This document shows, piece after piece, positions 8,843 to 18,000 of a DNA stretch of 64,000 nucleotides. A program made the translations under genes and the position numbers. The stretch is from Candidatus Omnitrophota bacterium. Lineage in GTDB: Bacteria; Omnitrophota; Gorgyraeia; Gorgyraeales; Gorgyraeaceae. The stretch spans positions 30,275 through 94,274 of the forward strand of contig DNHS01000011.1 in NCBI GenBank assembly GCA_003485765.1. The letters run 5' to 3'. The notes beneath the pieces were generated by a model, which saw only the letters and a program-made list of their open reading frames with translations, was not told the origin of the DNA and did not search any database. Each line of letters opens with the position of its first letter. Position 1 is the first letter of the stretch.

Positions 8843-9517
8843 ATGAAAATACTCTTGGGTGATAAGGCCAACATAATCATACGCGTCATGATGTCTCAGC
8901 CCGACAGGAAGTGGGTTGCGAGAGACTTTGAGAAAGAGTTTGGCGTAGGTCGCGCGCGCGCGGCCGCGGTATTATCCGCATTACGCGTGAAGGGGTTTGT
9001 CGGCGGAATTCGTTCCGGCAGGCTTGCTCATAGCGTATTGCAAAACAAAGAGGAGCTACTCGAGGAATGGCTCAAGGTTTATAAGTTTGAGCTTAATGAA
9101 GCACATCTTTATTACTCAGCTCGTGAAGATATTTTAAGTCGCTTAAAAGAATATTTCGCGGCCAAGAATGAATCCAAGAAGTACGCCTTAACGCTTCATA
9201 CCGGCGCGAATTTTATTACGCATTACGTAAATACACCAACGATATATTGCTATTTGTCGGCTGAAAAATTCAAGAATGCTTCGCTGGACTTAAGACAGTC
9301 TCTTGACCTTAAAGAATTGAAGAAAGGCGGTAATATTTATTTAATAAAACCGTACTATAAAAATACTGTATTTTTCAATACCCAAACGATAAAAGACTAC
9401 AACGTTGTTTCGGATCTCCAGCTTTACTTGGATCTGTACCACTTTCCGCAGAGAGGCAGAGATCATGCGGAATATTTGCTAAAAACCTTAAAAGAGGAAG
9501 GAAAGAACATTGTCTAA
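8843..9517 (+). CDS. AbiEi-like antitoxin / winged-helix regulator
   Basis: The 224-residue protein has an N-terminal winged helix-turn-helix (residues about 10-65: WVARDFEKEFGVGRARAAAVLSAL followed by a basic wing GGIRSGRL) and a longer alpha/beta C-terminal domain. This fits AbiEi-type antitoxins of type IV toxin-antitoxin systems. The ATG at 8843 follows AGAGGGAG at 8 nt; an in-frame ATG at 8783 would sit inside the operator and is rejected. The stop region overlaps the nucleotidyltransferase gene, the usual abiEi-abiEii arrangement. The operator repeats upstream support autoregulation. Base composition changes here (a CGCGCGCG run near 8950), suggesting acquisition by transfer. Confidence 0.75.
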   Translation: MKILLGDKANIIIRVMMSQPDRKWVARDFEKEFGVGRARAAAVLSALRVKGFVGGIRSGRLAHSVLQNKEELLEEWLKVYKFELNEAHLYYSAREDILSRLKEYFAAKNESKKYALTLHTGANFITHYVNTPTIYCYLSAEKFKNASLDLRQSLDLKELKKGGNIYLIKPYYKNTVFFNTQTIKDYNVVSDLQLYLDLYHFPQRGRDHAEYLLKTLKEEGKNIV

Positions 9518-10301
9518 AGAATTTTCCGGAGAAAAACTCCTCATCAAAGTCATAGACGATCTTGCAGATTTCTTGCCGTATTTGGTCCTTGTCGGAGGTT
9601 GGGTGCCATATATCTACGCCAGATATATTTGGAAGAATGTCCCCAATATGGCAGTAACAACTGGAGACATAGACTTTGGTGTTGGCGCACAGGATTACAA
9701 CGGCAAGGATACTGTCGCTTCCTGTGTGCAAAGACTGGGTTACGGAGAGCGCCATGTTTCTATGGATAGGTCATTTCCATTCGTTCCTATTGTTAAAGAC
9801 GCCTCTGGAGACGTGAAAGCCGAAGTTGAATTTATTACTGATCCCAAGGTCTCGAGAAAGCTTGTAAATAAAATCGTAGGCCAAGAGATCAAGATCAATG
9901 AGATTCAGCATTTCAGTTTACTGCTTGGTTCCGTTTTAACGGCGCAAATGGACCTAAAGAGTATTCAGATACCGACCGAATCGATGTTTACTTTCCACAA
10001 ATTACTTACATTTGTCGATCGGGAGAATAAGGAGAAATTAAGGAAGGATCTGTATTACGTTTACTATATGCTGAGATTCTGCCCTAAAAGGGAACAACTT
10101 GCTGATGATGTGGTTGCTCTTATTAAAAAACGAAAAGAAGGAAAACAGGTAAACGAAAATCTCAAAGAGTATTTCAGTAGCGTGGATTCAAAAGGACCTC
10201 TTTTTGTAGAGCAGGAAAACGGCCCAGATGCTTATATTGATAATGTGAGACAGGATGCCTTTGATAAGTTTAGCGGAATCAGGGGAAGGGTTGAGGAGTG
10301 A
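9510..10301 (+). CDS. AbiEii-like nucleotidyltransferase
   Basis: The 263-residue protein carries the nucleotidyltransferase-superfamily core: GGWVPY near residue 30 and the metal-binding pair in TGDIDFGV near residue 50. AbiEii toxins are of this superfamily and transfer nucleotides to RNA, as shown for related tRNA-targeting MenT toxins. The substrate here is unknown. It starts at a TTG preceded by AGGAAGG and overlaps the regulator gene by 8 bp. Its stop overlaps the phosphatase GTG start by 4 bp, so three genes are translationally coupled. A plain nucleotidyltransferase without toxicity cannot be excluded. Confidence 0.75.
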   Translation: MSKEFSGEKLLIKVIDDLADFLPYLVLVGGWVPYIYARYIWKNVPNMAVTTGDIDFGVGAQDYNGKDTVASCVQRLGYGERHVSMDRSFPFVPIVKDASGDVKAEVEFITDPKVSRKLVNKIVGQEIKINEIQHFSLLLGSVLTAQMDLKSIQIPTESMFTFHKLLTFVDRENKEKLRKDLYYVYYMLRFCPKREQLADDVVALIKKRKEGKQVNENLKEYFSSVDSKGPLFVEQENGPDAYIDNVRQDAFDKFSGIRGRVEE

Positions 10302-10990
10302 AGACCTACGCTATCGGGGACATCCATGGCGCTTACAAGGCGTTGATGCAGTGTTTTAAGCGCGCGAAATTCGATTATATAAAAGACCGTCTGATTGTGA
10401 TGGGCGATGTTTGTGATGGGTATCCGGACGTTAAGCAGTGCATTGATGAGCTTTTGAAAATTAAGCACTGCGATCTGGTCATTGGCAATCATGATATGTG
10501 GGCTCTGGACTGGGCTTTGCGCGGCGATAAGCCGGAGATATGGACGAGTCAGGGCGGTGACCGGACAATGGCGTCTTATAACGGCGGTCCCATGCCGCAG
10601 GCGCACATCGATTTCTTGAAGGGCGGACAACTCTGGATCGAGCGAGACGAACAGGTTTTTGTGCATGGCGGGTTTAATCCGGATATATCGCTTTCAAGTC
10701 ATAGCGCGCAGGCATTGGTCTGGGATAGAAGGCTCCTTGACTTGGCATGGAAGAAGCAGGTAGACGGGCATAAATGTCAATTAGGCAAGTACAAGGACAT
10801 ATTCGTCGGCCACACGACCACCGAGCTTTACAACACGTTACAGCCGATCCATGTGTGTAATGTTTGGAATATCGATACCGGAGCTGGATGGTCAGGGAAG
10901 CTAACTATAATGGATGTTGATACAAAGGAATATTGGCAGGCAGATTTGACGCCGGATTTATACGGCGGAACGCCTGATAGGATAAAATAA
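10298..10990 (+). CDS. PPP-type metallophosphoesterase
   Basis: All calcineurin-like metal motifs are present in order: GDIHG (residues 7-11), GDVCDGYPD near residue 35, GNHD near 63, and the histidines in VFVHGG near 118 and VGHTTT near 168. The 230-residue size and GDIHG-GDxxDxG-GNHD spacing match phage lambda-type and bacterial serine/threonine phosphatases and ApaH-like hydrolases. A GTG start overlaps the nucleotidyltransferase stop (GTGA), so it belongs to the accessory operon. It might remove phosphates from RNA ends, proteins or dinucleotides; the sequence alone does not decide. Confidence 0.87.
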   Translation: MKTYAIGDIHGAYKALMQCFKRAKFDYIKDRLIVMGDVCDGYPDVKQCIDELLKIKHCDLVIGNHDMWALDWALRGDKPEIWTSQGGDRTMASYNGGPMPQAHIDFLKGGQLWIERDEQVFVHGGFNPDISLSSHSAQALVWDRRLLDLAWKKQVDGHKCQLGKYKDIFVGHTTTELYNTLQPIHVCNVWNIDTGAGWSGKLTIMDVDTKEYWQADLTPDLYGGTPDRIK

Positions 10991-10993
10991 CGC

Positions 10994-11548
10994 ATGAATA
11001 GCAGAAAGACCATTCCTATTATCCACATTATCGGCTTGCCGGGTGCTGGGAAAACGACATTATCTCGAAGATTAAGTAAGGTATTAAAAGTGCCGGTGAT
11101 TCATATCGGTTACCATAGGGCGCGATTTCTACAGACGCCTATGGGTGAGGCCGACGCGTGGATTGCGTTGTTTCGGGAGCTATCGCGGCGCCGATGGAAG
11201 AATTGTATACTCGAAACCACAGGGTTGAATCGTAGAGAAGAATTCCTAAGAACAGCATTGCCTTTTGAGCAGGTCTTTACGATCAAGTTGGACGCGTCTC
11301 GTAAGACCCTTGCCGCGCGTATTCGTAAAAAGAAGAAACGAGATCGAGGGGGCAGGTGGTTTTACGGTGCGGAATACCGGAATAAATATGAATTTGTCCG
11401 AAAGCTCTTCAAACACTTTCGTAAAATTCCCGCAAATTGTCGTATTAACACCAACCGACTAACCAGTGCAGCGGTGTATCAGCTGGCACTCAAAGAAATC
11501 AATTTTATGGGATCAATTATGACGGTAAATCATAATCATTCATCTTAA
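10994..11548 (+). CDS. P-loop kinase of the AAA_33/zeta-like type
   Basis: The 184-residue protein has a Walker A motif GLPGAGKTT near residue 14. A basic segment rich in Arg/Lys follows (residues 105-120, IRKKKKRDRGG), as in the lid of small-molecule or polynucleotide kinases. ETTGLNRREEF near residue 75 could be the Walker B-adjacent substrate site. It begins 3 nt after the phosphatase stop and completes the four-gene cassette. Whether it phosphorylates RNA, a nucleotide or a protein cannot be told. Confidence 0.72.
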   Translation: MNSRKTIPIIHIIGLPGAGKTTLSRRLSKVLKVPVIHIGYHRARFLQTPMGEADAWIALFRELSRRRWKNCILETTGLNRREEFLRTALPFEQVFTIKLDASRKTLAARIRKKKKRDRGGRWFYGAEYRNKYEFVRKLFKHFRKIPANCRINTNRLTSAAVYQLALKEINFMGSIMTVNHNHSS

Positions 11549-11563
11549 AAATATAGGCGATGA

Positions 11564-12784
11564 ATGAGAGCGACTTTACATAATATGTTTAAAAACAATG
11601 AGTTACAAAAAACAGTCTACATCCGTACCTTCGGTTGCCAGATGAATGAGCATGATTCCGGCAGGTTAAAGGACTTGCTATTAGAGCGGGGTTATACCTT
11701 TTGCGATAGTCTGGAATTTGCGGATGTGGTTATTTTTAATACCTGCAGCGTCAGGAAACATGCTGAGGATAGGGTATATGGTAAGGTAGGGGAGCTCCAA
11801 AAATTAAAGGCCAAGAAACCAGGCCTTATAGTAGGCATTATCGGGTGTATGGCAGAGGCGCAGAAAGACGAGATTTTTAGAAGGCTTCCTATTGTAAATT
11901 TTTTATGCGGGCCAGCTGATTTAGATAATGTTCCCGGCATTATTGATAGAATTAAAAACGGCGCAGGCCGTATTATGTATCTGGAAGGCTATAAATCAAA
12001 AATAATCCCAGCCTTTTCCAGAAACAGAAAAACCGGCGAAACTGCGTATGTAAAAATAATGGAAGGCTGCGATAAATTTTGTTCATATTGCATAGTTCCT
12101 TATGTTCGGGGCATGGAAAGAAGCAGGCCATCAAAGGAGATTTTAGAAGAAATAGAGTCATTGATAAAAAAAGGCGCTAAAAATATTACACTATTAGGCC
12201 AGAATGTTAATTCATATGGCAAAGGCCTTCAGGAAAAAATCAATTTTGTCGCTCTCCTTACAAAAATAGATAAATTAACCTCTATCCATCCCAGGGGCGC
12301 CATCCCAGGGGCGCCATCCCAGGGGCGCGAAGGTGATATTAAAATAAGTTTTTTTACCAGCCATCCGAAGGATGCAAGCTTGGAATTATTCAGAGCAATA
12401 AGGGATCTAAAATCTATAGTAAAAATCTTGCATTTACCTATCCAGTCCGGCTCGGATAAAATACTAAAGAGAATGAATCGAAAATATACAGTAGCGAAAT
12501 ATAAAAAGCTCGCAGGTGATTACAAAAAAATTGTTAAAAGCGGCAATATCAGCGGAGATATTATTGTGGGTTTTCCGGGCGAGACAGAGAAAGATTTTAA
12601 TGATACCTTTAATATAGTCAAAAAACTTCAATTTGACGCAGCTTATATCTTTAAATATTCTCCCAGGCCTTTTACAAAAGCAGCTGGATTTAAAGATGAC
12701 GTGAGCCTTGAAGAAAAAGAAAGGCGCCACACTTTGCTTCTAGATTTACAAAGAAGCATATTATTAAATAAAAAATGCCAGTAA
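11564..12784 (+). CDS. miaB: tRNA-2-methylthio-N6-dimethylallyladenosine synthase
   Basis: This radical-SAM methylthiotransferase thiomethylates i6A37 in tRNA. The N-terminal MTTase domain has the three cluster cysteines C25 (FGCQMNEHDSG), C61 (NTCSVRKHAE) and C95 (IGCMAE). The radical-SAM motif CxxxCxxC is at C169/C173/C176 (GCDKFCSYCIVPYVRG). Two oddities stand out. Three exact copies of a 14-bp unit (12287-12328) insert 14 residues, HPRGAIPGAPSQGR, into the radical-SAM domain. The protein also ends at residue 406 without the usual C-terminal TRAM RNA-binding domain. The stop overlaps the miaA start by 10 bp, so both i6A-pathway genes are coupled. A start at 11585 is an alternative. Confidence 0.93.
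   Translation: MRATLHNMFKNNELQKTVYIRTFGCQMNEHDSGRLKDLLLERGYTFCDSLEFADVVIFNTCSVRKHAEDRVYGKVGELQKLKAKKPGLIVGIIGCMAEAQKDEIFRRLPIVNFLCGPADLDNVPGIIDRIKNGAGRIMYLEGYKSKIIPAFSRNRKTGETAYVKIMEGCDKFCSYCIVPYVRGMERSRPSKEILEEIESLIKKGAKNITLLGQNVNSYGKGLQEKINFVALLTKIDKLTSIHPRGAIPGAPSQGREGDIKISFFTSHPKDASLELFRAIRDLKSIVKILHLPIQSGSDKILKRMNRKYTVAKYKKLAGDYKKIVKSGNISGDIIVGFPGETEKDFNDTFNIVKKLQFDAAYIFKYSPRPFTKAAGFKDDVSLEEKERRHTLLLDLQRSILLNKKCQ
12287..12328. repeat. 3 x 14-bp perfect tandem repeat inside miaB
   Basis: The unit CATCCCAGGGGCGC occurs three times head to tail. A single unit would shift the frame, but three units make 42 bp, so miaB stays open. The repeat is much richer in GC than the surrounding gene. 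Copy-number change would switch the frame. Confidence 0.93.
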
Positions 12785-13653
12785 TATTTTTAATAGGCCC
12801 TACAGCCTCAGGGAAAACCAGCCTGTCTTTAAAACTTGCGCGAAAGTTAAATGCCGAGATTATCTCCTGCGATTCAATGTGTGTCTATAAAGGCATGAAT
12901 ATACTTACCTCTAAACCTTCTGCGGACGACATGGAAAAAGTAAAACATCATCTTATAGACATAATTCAGCCCACTAGAGAATTTAGCGTTGCTGAATACC
13001 GCTCTATGGCGCTTGAAAAAATAGAAGAGATTCTGAAGCGCAAAAAAAACCCTTTATTTGTTGGCGGCAGCGGCTTGTATATCAAAGCTGTTATAGATGG
13101 CCTTTTCCCATCAGCTGAAAAAGATCTAAGGTTTAGAAAAAAACAGGAGGCCCTTGCCGAGAAATACGGCAAAAGCTATTTATATAAAAAATTGTGGAAA
13201 ATAGATTCTGATCGAGCTAAAAAAATACATCCAAATGACTTAAGGCGCGTTATAAGAGCGCTTGAAATTTACCATACGGAAAAAAAGCGGCCTTCTGAAT
13301 TAGCGATAGATACAAAGCCGTTGAAATATGACTTTAAAATCTTTGGCCTCAAGCTTGATAGAGATGAACTTTACAAAAATATAGATGATAGAGTATATCA
13401 GATGTTTAAAAAGGGCATTGTTGAAGAGGTAAGAAAGCTTTCCAAGAAAAAACTTAGCATGACCAGCCAGAAGGCATTGGGGTATGGTGAAGTTTTGGGC
13501 TATTTAAAAGGCGAATATTCTCTGGAAGATGCCAAAGAGCTTCTTAAGAAAAACACCCGTCATTTTGCCAAAAAACAGCTGACCTGGTTCCGTCCCGACC
13601 GCCGCATAATCTGGGCCTCTAACTTTACAACTGGTGCCTGGCACCATTTGTAA
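12775..13653 (+). CDS. miaA: tRNA dimethylallyltransferase
   Basis: The 292-residue enzyme prenylates A37 of tRNAs and makes the substrate of MiaB. It shows the P-loop GPTASGKT at residues 8-15, SCDSMCVYKGMNILTSKP near 40, the HHLID motif, VGGSGLYIKAVIDG near 100, and the ALGYGEV segment near 235. It overlaps miaB and precedes hflX, a compact tRNA-modification/GTPase operon. Its last ten residues (NFTTGAWHHL) and its stop codon are encoded by a palindromic element, so an inserted repeat seems to have supplied the C-terminus. Confidence 0.95.
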   Translation: MPVIFLIGPTASGKTSLSLKLARKLNAEIISCDSMCVYKGMNILTSKPSADDMEKVKHHLIDIIQPTREFSVAEYRSMALEKIEEILKRKKNPLFVGGSGLYIKAVIDGLFPSAEKDLRFRKKQEALAEKYGKSYLYKKLWKIDSDRAKKIHPNDLRRVIRALEIYHTEKKRPSELAIDTKPLKYDFKIFGLKLDRDELYKNIDDRVYQMFKKGIVEEVRKLSKKKLSMTSQKALGYGEVLGYLKGEYSLEDAKELLKKNTRHFAKKQLTWFRPDRRIIWASNFTTGAWHHL

Positions 13654-13659
13654 AGTTAG
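13619..13659. repeat. 41-nt near-perfect palindrome forming the miaA 3' end
   Basis: Arms CTAACTTTACAA and TTGTAAAGTTAG flank an inner pair GGTGCC/GGCACC around a single central T, with one mismatch in 20 bp. The miaA stop codon (13651-13653) lies inside the right arm. It may act as a transcription attenuator before hflX. It shares AACTTTACA/TGTAAAGTT with the element at 1881-1923. Confidence 0.8.
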
Positions 13660-13681
13660 GGATGGGTAAGGGGTTATTGGT

Positions 13682-14911
13682 ATGGAAAAAGCGGTATTAG
13701 TGACAGTTGATATGAATGAAAGGTTCGAGTGGCCGCTGGAGGCAAGGGCTGCGGAGCTCAAAGAACTCGCGTGTTCTAGCGGCGCATCTGTAGTGGCCGA
13801 GATATTGTGCCACAAGGAAAAACCTTCCCCTGATTTATTTATAGGTAAAGGTAAGTTTGAAGAATTATGCCAGCTTGTTTACCAGAAAAAGGCAAATCTA
13901 GTGATATTTAATAATGACCTTACGCCTACTCAGCTTAGGAATATAGAAAAAGGCATGGCTGATATCAGGACTATTGACAGGACCCAGCTTATACTGGATA
14001 TTTTTGCTAAGAATGCCAGGAGCGTAGAGGGCAAAGTCCAGATAGAACTGGCGCAGTTAGAATATTTACTGCCGCGGCTTACAGGAAAAGGCATTCATCT
14101 GTCCAGGCTTGGAGGCGGCATAGGCACCAGGGGCCCTGGAGAAAAGTTATTGGAATATGACCGCCGTAAGATCAAGCGCAGTATCTTAAAATTGAAAGAA
14201 AAATTGGGAGACATAGAGAAAAGGCGGACAGCTTTACGCAAAAGACGCAGTGAAGCAATGCTTACAACAGTAGCGATCATAGGCTATACAAACGCAGGCA
14301 AAACAACTCTTTTAAATCAATTGACCAATTCTAAAAATCTGGTCGCGAACCGGCTTTTCAGCACTCTTGACCCGGTTGCAAGGAGTTATACGCTTCCGAA
14401 TAATCAGAAGGTTCTGTTTTTGGATACGGTCGGGTTTTTGCATAACCTGCCGCATCATCTTGTAGAGGCGTTTAAGTCAACGCTTGAAGAAGTAAAGATG
14501 GCTGATATACTTTTGCACGTATTGGATGCCTCAAGTGAAAAAATCCACGAGCAGGATGAGGCTGTATATAAGGTATTAAAAGAATTAGAGGCGGAAAATA
14601 AAATTGTTATAGAAGTGCTGAATAAAATAGATCTTGTGGACAGCCCGGATCGCATAAACCGCCTGAAAAAAGATTTTGAAAAATCTACGCTCGTGTCCAG
14701 TTTGACAGGCCTAGGCATGCCCATGCTCATAGAAGAGATATCTCAACTGCTTTCAGGCCTTGTCACTGATATCAAAATAGACGTACCCAACAACAGAATG
14801 GATTTGGTAAACTTAATTTATGAGAATGGCAAGGTGAATTACAGAGAAGACAGACTAGAATCAGTTTACCTGGAAGCAACTATCCCAGTTCGCCTAAAGC
14901 ATTTAATATAA
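13682..14911 (+). CDS. hflX: GTPase HflX
   Basis: HflX is a ribosome-associated GTPase that splits stalled or heat-stressed ribosomes. The 409-residue protein has the N-terminal HflX domain with GGIGTRGPGEKLLE near residue 143 and a coiled segment of basic residues. The GTPase domain follows, with G1 GYTNAGKTT (near residue 201), G3 DTVGF (near 247) and G4 NKID (near 319), then a short C-terminal domain. It follows miaA by 28 bp, reminiscent of the enterobacterial miaA-hfq-hflX order without hfq. Only a weak AAGGGG ribosome site is seen. Confidence 0.95.
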   Translation: MEKAVLVTVDMNERFEWPLEARAAELKELACSSGASVVAEILCHKEKPSPDLFIGKGKFEELCQLVYQKKANLVIFNNDLTPTQLRNIEKGMADIRTIDRTQLILDIFAKNARSVEGKVQIELAQLEYLLPRLTGKGIHLSRLGGGIGTRGPGEKLLEYDRRKIKRSILKLKEKLGDIEKRRTALRKRRSEAMLTTVAIIGYTNAGKTTLLNQLTNSKNLVANRLFSTLDPVARSYTLPNNQKVLFLDTVGFLHNLPHHLVEAFKSTLEEVKMADILLHVLDASSEKIHEQDEAVYKVLKELEAENKIVIEVLNKIDLVDSPDRINRLKKDFEKSTLVSSLTGLGMPMLIEEISQLLSGLVTDIKIDVPNNRMDLVNLIYENGKVNYREDRLESVYLEATIPVRLKHLI

Positions 14912-14919
14912 CCCCCCCC
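14912..14919 (+). repeat. Poly-C tract just upstream of the giant-gene promoter
   Basis: Eight consecutive C follow the hflX stop and end 5 nt before the -35 box of the giant gene. Homopolymer tracts at such sites can slip and alter promoter strength, as in phase-variable surface genes of other bacteria. Whether this one varies is unknown. Confidence 0.5.
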
Positions 14920-14924
14920 TGCTA

Positions 14925-14953
14925 TTGACAACATTGATAATATAGTGTATAAT
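14925..14953 (+). promoter_or_regulatory. Consensus promoter of the giant gene
   Basis: TTGACA (14925-14930), a 17-nt spacer and TATAAT (14948-14953) match the sigma70 consensus at all twelve positions. Transcription should begin near 14960, giving an AT-rich leader of about 88 nt. No good Shine-Dalgarno precedes the ATG at 15048. Confidence 0.85.
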
Positions 14954-15047
14954 ATTACAATAGTAGTTGTTTATTTCTAAAATAAATGTATTTAAAAAGT
15001 ATTTAAAATAAGTTTATTTATGCAATAATAAAAAACCATGAGTAATT

Positions 15048-18000
15048 ATGTTAGACTGGCAGAATAAAACCTGGATTAAGATAATATCAACAGTTCTTAT
15101 AGTGGCTTTTCTTACATATGACATAGCCTGGGCAACGGACTTTACCCCTCTCCAGAAAAAACAATACACTTCAAGAAGCCTATTTAAGAATAAAAAAGTC
15201 GATCAGACTACCATAAGCTCCCAGAATGAACAAAGCCTAGAAACAATAAAAGACGCTCTATCTCATAAAAAGAATAATAATACAAAAGATTCTATATATC
15301 ACAAAGACTCTACTCTTAGCTTAAAAGCTTCTTATATTAATGATATAGCTAATATATATATCAATGATACTCTTGGTAAAGTAATAGATTCTTACACTTC
15401 TCCTAATTCAAAAGGAACAGTAATCCATATCCAGGATCTCCACACTAACCCAGAAGCATCTCTTAACTTAGCAAATATCTTAGAGATTCTGATCAAAGAT
15501 TATGATCTTAACTTAGTCTGTTCAGAAGGAGCAAGTGGAATAGTAGACACATCTAGTGTATCAAACTTCCCAGATAAAGATGTAAGGGAAAAAGTCGCTC
15601 GAGTCTTTATTAACTCAGGAGAGCTTACAGGAGAAGAGTATCTATCTATAACTAAATATCCCAATCTACCTATCTGGGGCATAGAAGATAAGGATACATA
15701 CTTCCAGCATATCATAGAATTCAATAAGATAATAAAGTTCTCCAAAGATGCCCTGAATCTTATAAATCAAATAAAAGATGAGTTAAATAACCTAAAGCCA
15801 AAGATATATTCAAAAGCTCTACTAGACCTAGATTCCAAAGAAATTGAATACCAAGAATCTAAATTAGATACTACTAAATACCTGGAGTATCTATTAAACT
15901 TAGCTAAAGAGATTACTTCGGAAGCCACCTCTAAAAGTTCTCCTCGCAATGACATAAGCCTATCTAACTATAAGAATATAACTATCTTTAAAGAAACCCT
16001 GAACCTTGAAAAGACAATAGACCAATCTAAGATTATAAAAGAGTCTCAAGAGATCCTATCAAGCCTCCAATCTATCTTAAAAGATAAGGACAATAAAAAT
16101 GAATTAAAGTCATTATCAATAAAAGCATCTCTATTCAAAGATAAGAAAATCTCCCCATTCTCATTCTATAGCTACTTGGATGAATTAGCCCGCCGACACA
16201 TAAAAGACTTAGATAGCTATACTAACTTAATTAACTTCGTATCATATTTAAAGAAAATAAACTCCCTTGATTCCAATAAGCTCTTTAATGAAATAGAAGA
16301 ACTCACCTTTGATATAAAAGACCTTATCTCAGACAACCCTAACCAGAAACTCCTCACTAAAGCCTTAAGGAACATACATTTCTTAGAAAGCTTCTTTAAT
16401 CTCAAAGTCTCGAATGAAGAATTAGAATATTATCTTAAAGATAAGGATAGCTTCAAAGTAACATTCTTTGAAAGCTACTTAAAAGAAAACCTTCAAAAAT
16501 ACAATATAGATTCTTTCATAAATTATAACCCAGACCTAATAGATAAAAACCTACCAGATCTCGAGAACTTCTACGGACTTGCCCATAAAAGAGACCTGGC
16601 AATGTTTAATAACACAACAAGCGAGATAGAAACTCGTAAACCTAAATTAACAGCCCTGATAGCAGGCGGATTCCACACCCAAGGCATAACAAAGCTCTTA
16701 AAAGACAATAACTATTCTTATGTAGTTATCTCGCCATATTCAAAGACAACTATAGATGAAGAGAACTATAGAAACTTATTGGCAGGGAAAAGAAAACCAC
16801 TTAAAGAACTGATAAAAGGGCTTAATGAGAAATTAAGGCCTCTTATGGGGTTTGTTAATAGAGGGGTTAGAAAGGATTATAATAATCAAGTACCCCCTAC
16901 TCTTAGGGTATTAGGCATAATTATTGCTGAAGCGCAGCCTCTTGCAGAAAGAGTTACGATGCTGCTAGCTGTAGCAGGAGGGCAAACAACAGAGCCCGTT
17001 ACTACTTTAGCAGCTATAGCTCCTGATCTACACACAGTTGTTACTTCTACAGAATCTGTTCTACCTGATGTAAGAATAGAAGGCATTAAACCAGAGGTTA
17101 CAGCCACAGTACCTCTTGCATACAGTAGCGCTGATCTCACAATGACAGATCCTCTTGAAGCAGTTTTACCTTCAGCAACGTCTACTTCAAGGGTAGAGGC
17201 TGCGGTTGTTTCTTTAACTGATGAAACTTCTGCGTCGTATACTACTACCACGCAAGTTTTTGCTCCACCAGGAGCTGTTACAACAACAATGCAAGAACAA
17301 TTAGCTATACTGCCACCAGAAGAAGTTGTAACATTTACAGGCCCAACCATTGGCCGTACCAGCATATCTACTGTGACCAGCGCAGCTGCTTTACCTAAAG
17401 CGAAAACGGTTGTTTCAACAGTGACTACCGCGGTTGCAGGCGCTAGTGTCATGTTTTTCCAGCAGCAAGGAACTAATGAGCCATTTTCAACTGCATTTTT
17501 ATTATCAGCAATAGCAGTTGGGATTATTTCGATTGCCTTGTTAGTATTTGTGTTGTGGCATTCGAAACGCGCCCAGGAGATAGACGAAGTAGAACATTTC
17601 TTTAACGAAGAAGCCTATGATAGCGACTCTATTATCGTACCTCTAGATAGGGGCGAAATAGTTAAAAAGGCGCCTTTTATTATCATGACTATTTTGGCTT
17701 GGATTTATTTTGCAGCACACTTAGAGATGTCCCATAAATTTGTATGGTTATTATTGATTGTTTCGTTAGGATTCTATGGAGGAGGAGTTTTATCTAATAT
17801 TATTGAACCTTTGTTGTCAGAGCATATGGAATCGCGCGATTTTAAATCGTTACGTGGCGCTAATCCTGCTGATCTATTTCAGCTTGCCAATGCTATAGTA
17901 TCCTATGGGATTATAGGTTACTTCATGGGCCCGGTAATGAATTTAGATACATTTCCAGCCATTGTCTTAGGTATCGCTGTTGGTTTACTTTTTTATAGAT

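Noticed and set aside
16886..17452. 188-codon open frame on the minus strand
   Set aside because: It mirrors the Thr/Val/Ala-rich linker of the giant protein; simple codon composition opens the opposite strand. No ribosome site and no recognisable domain.
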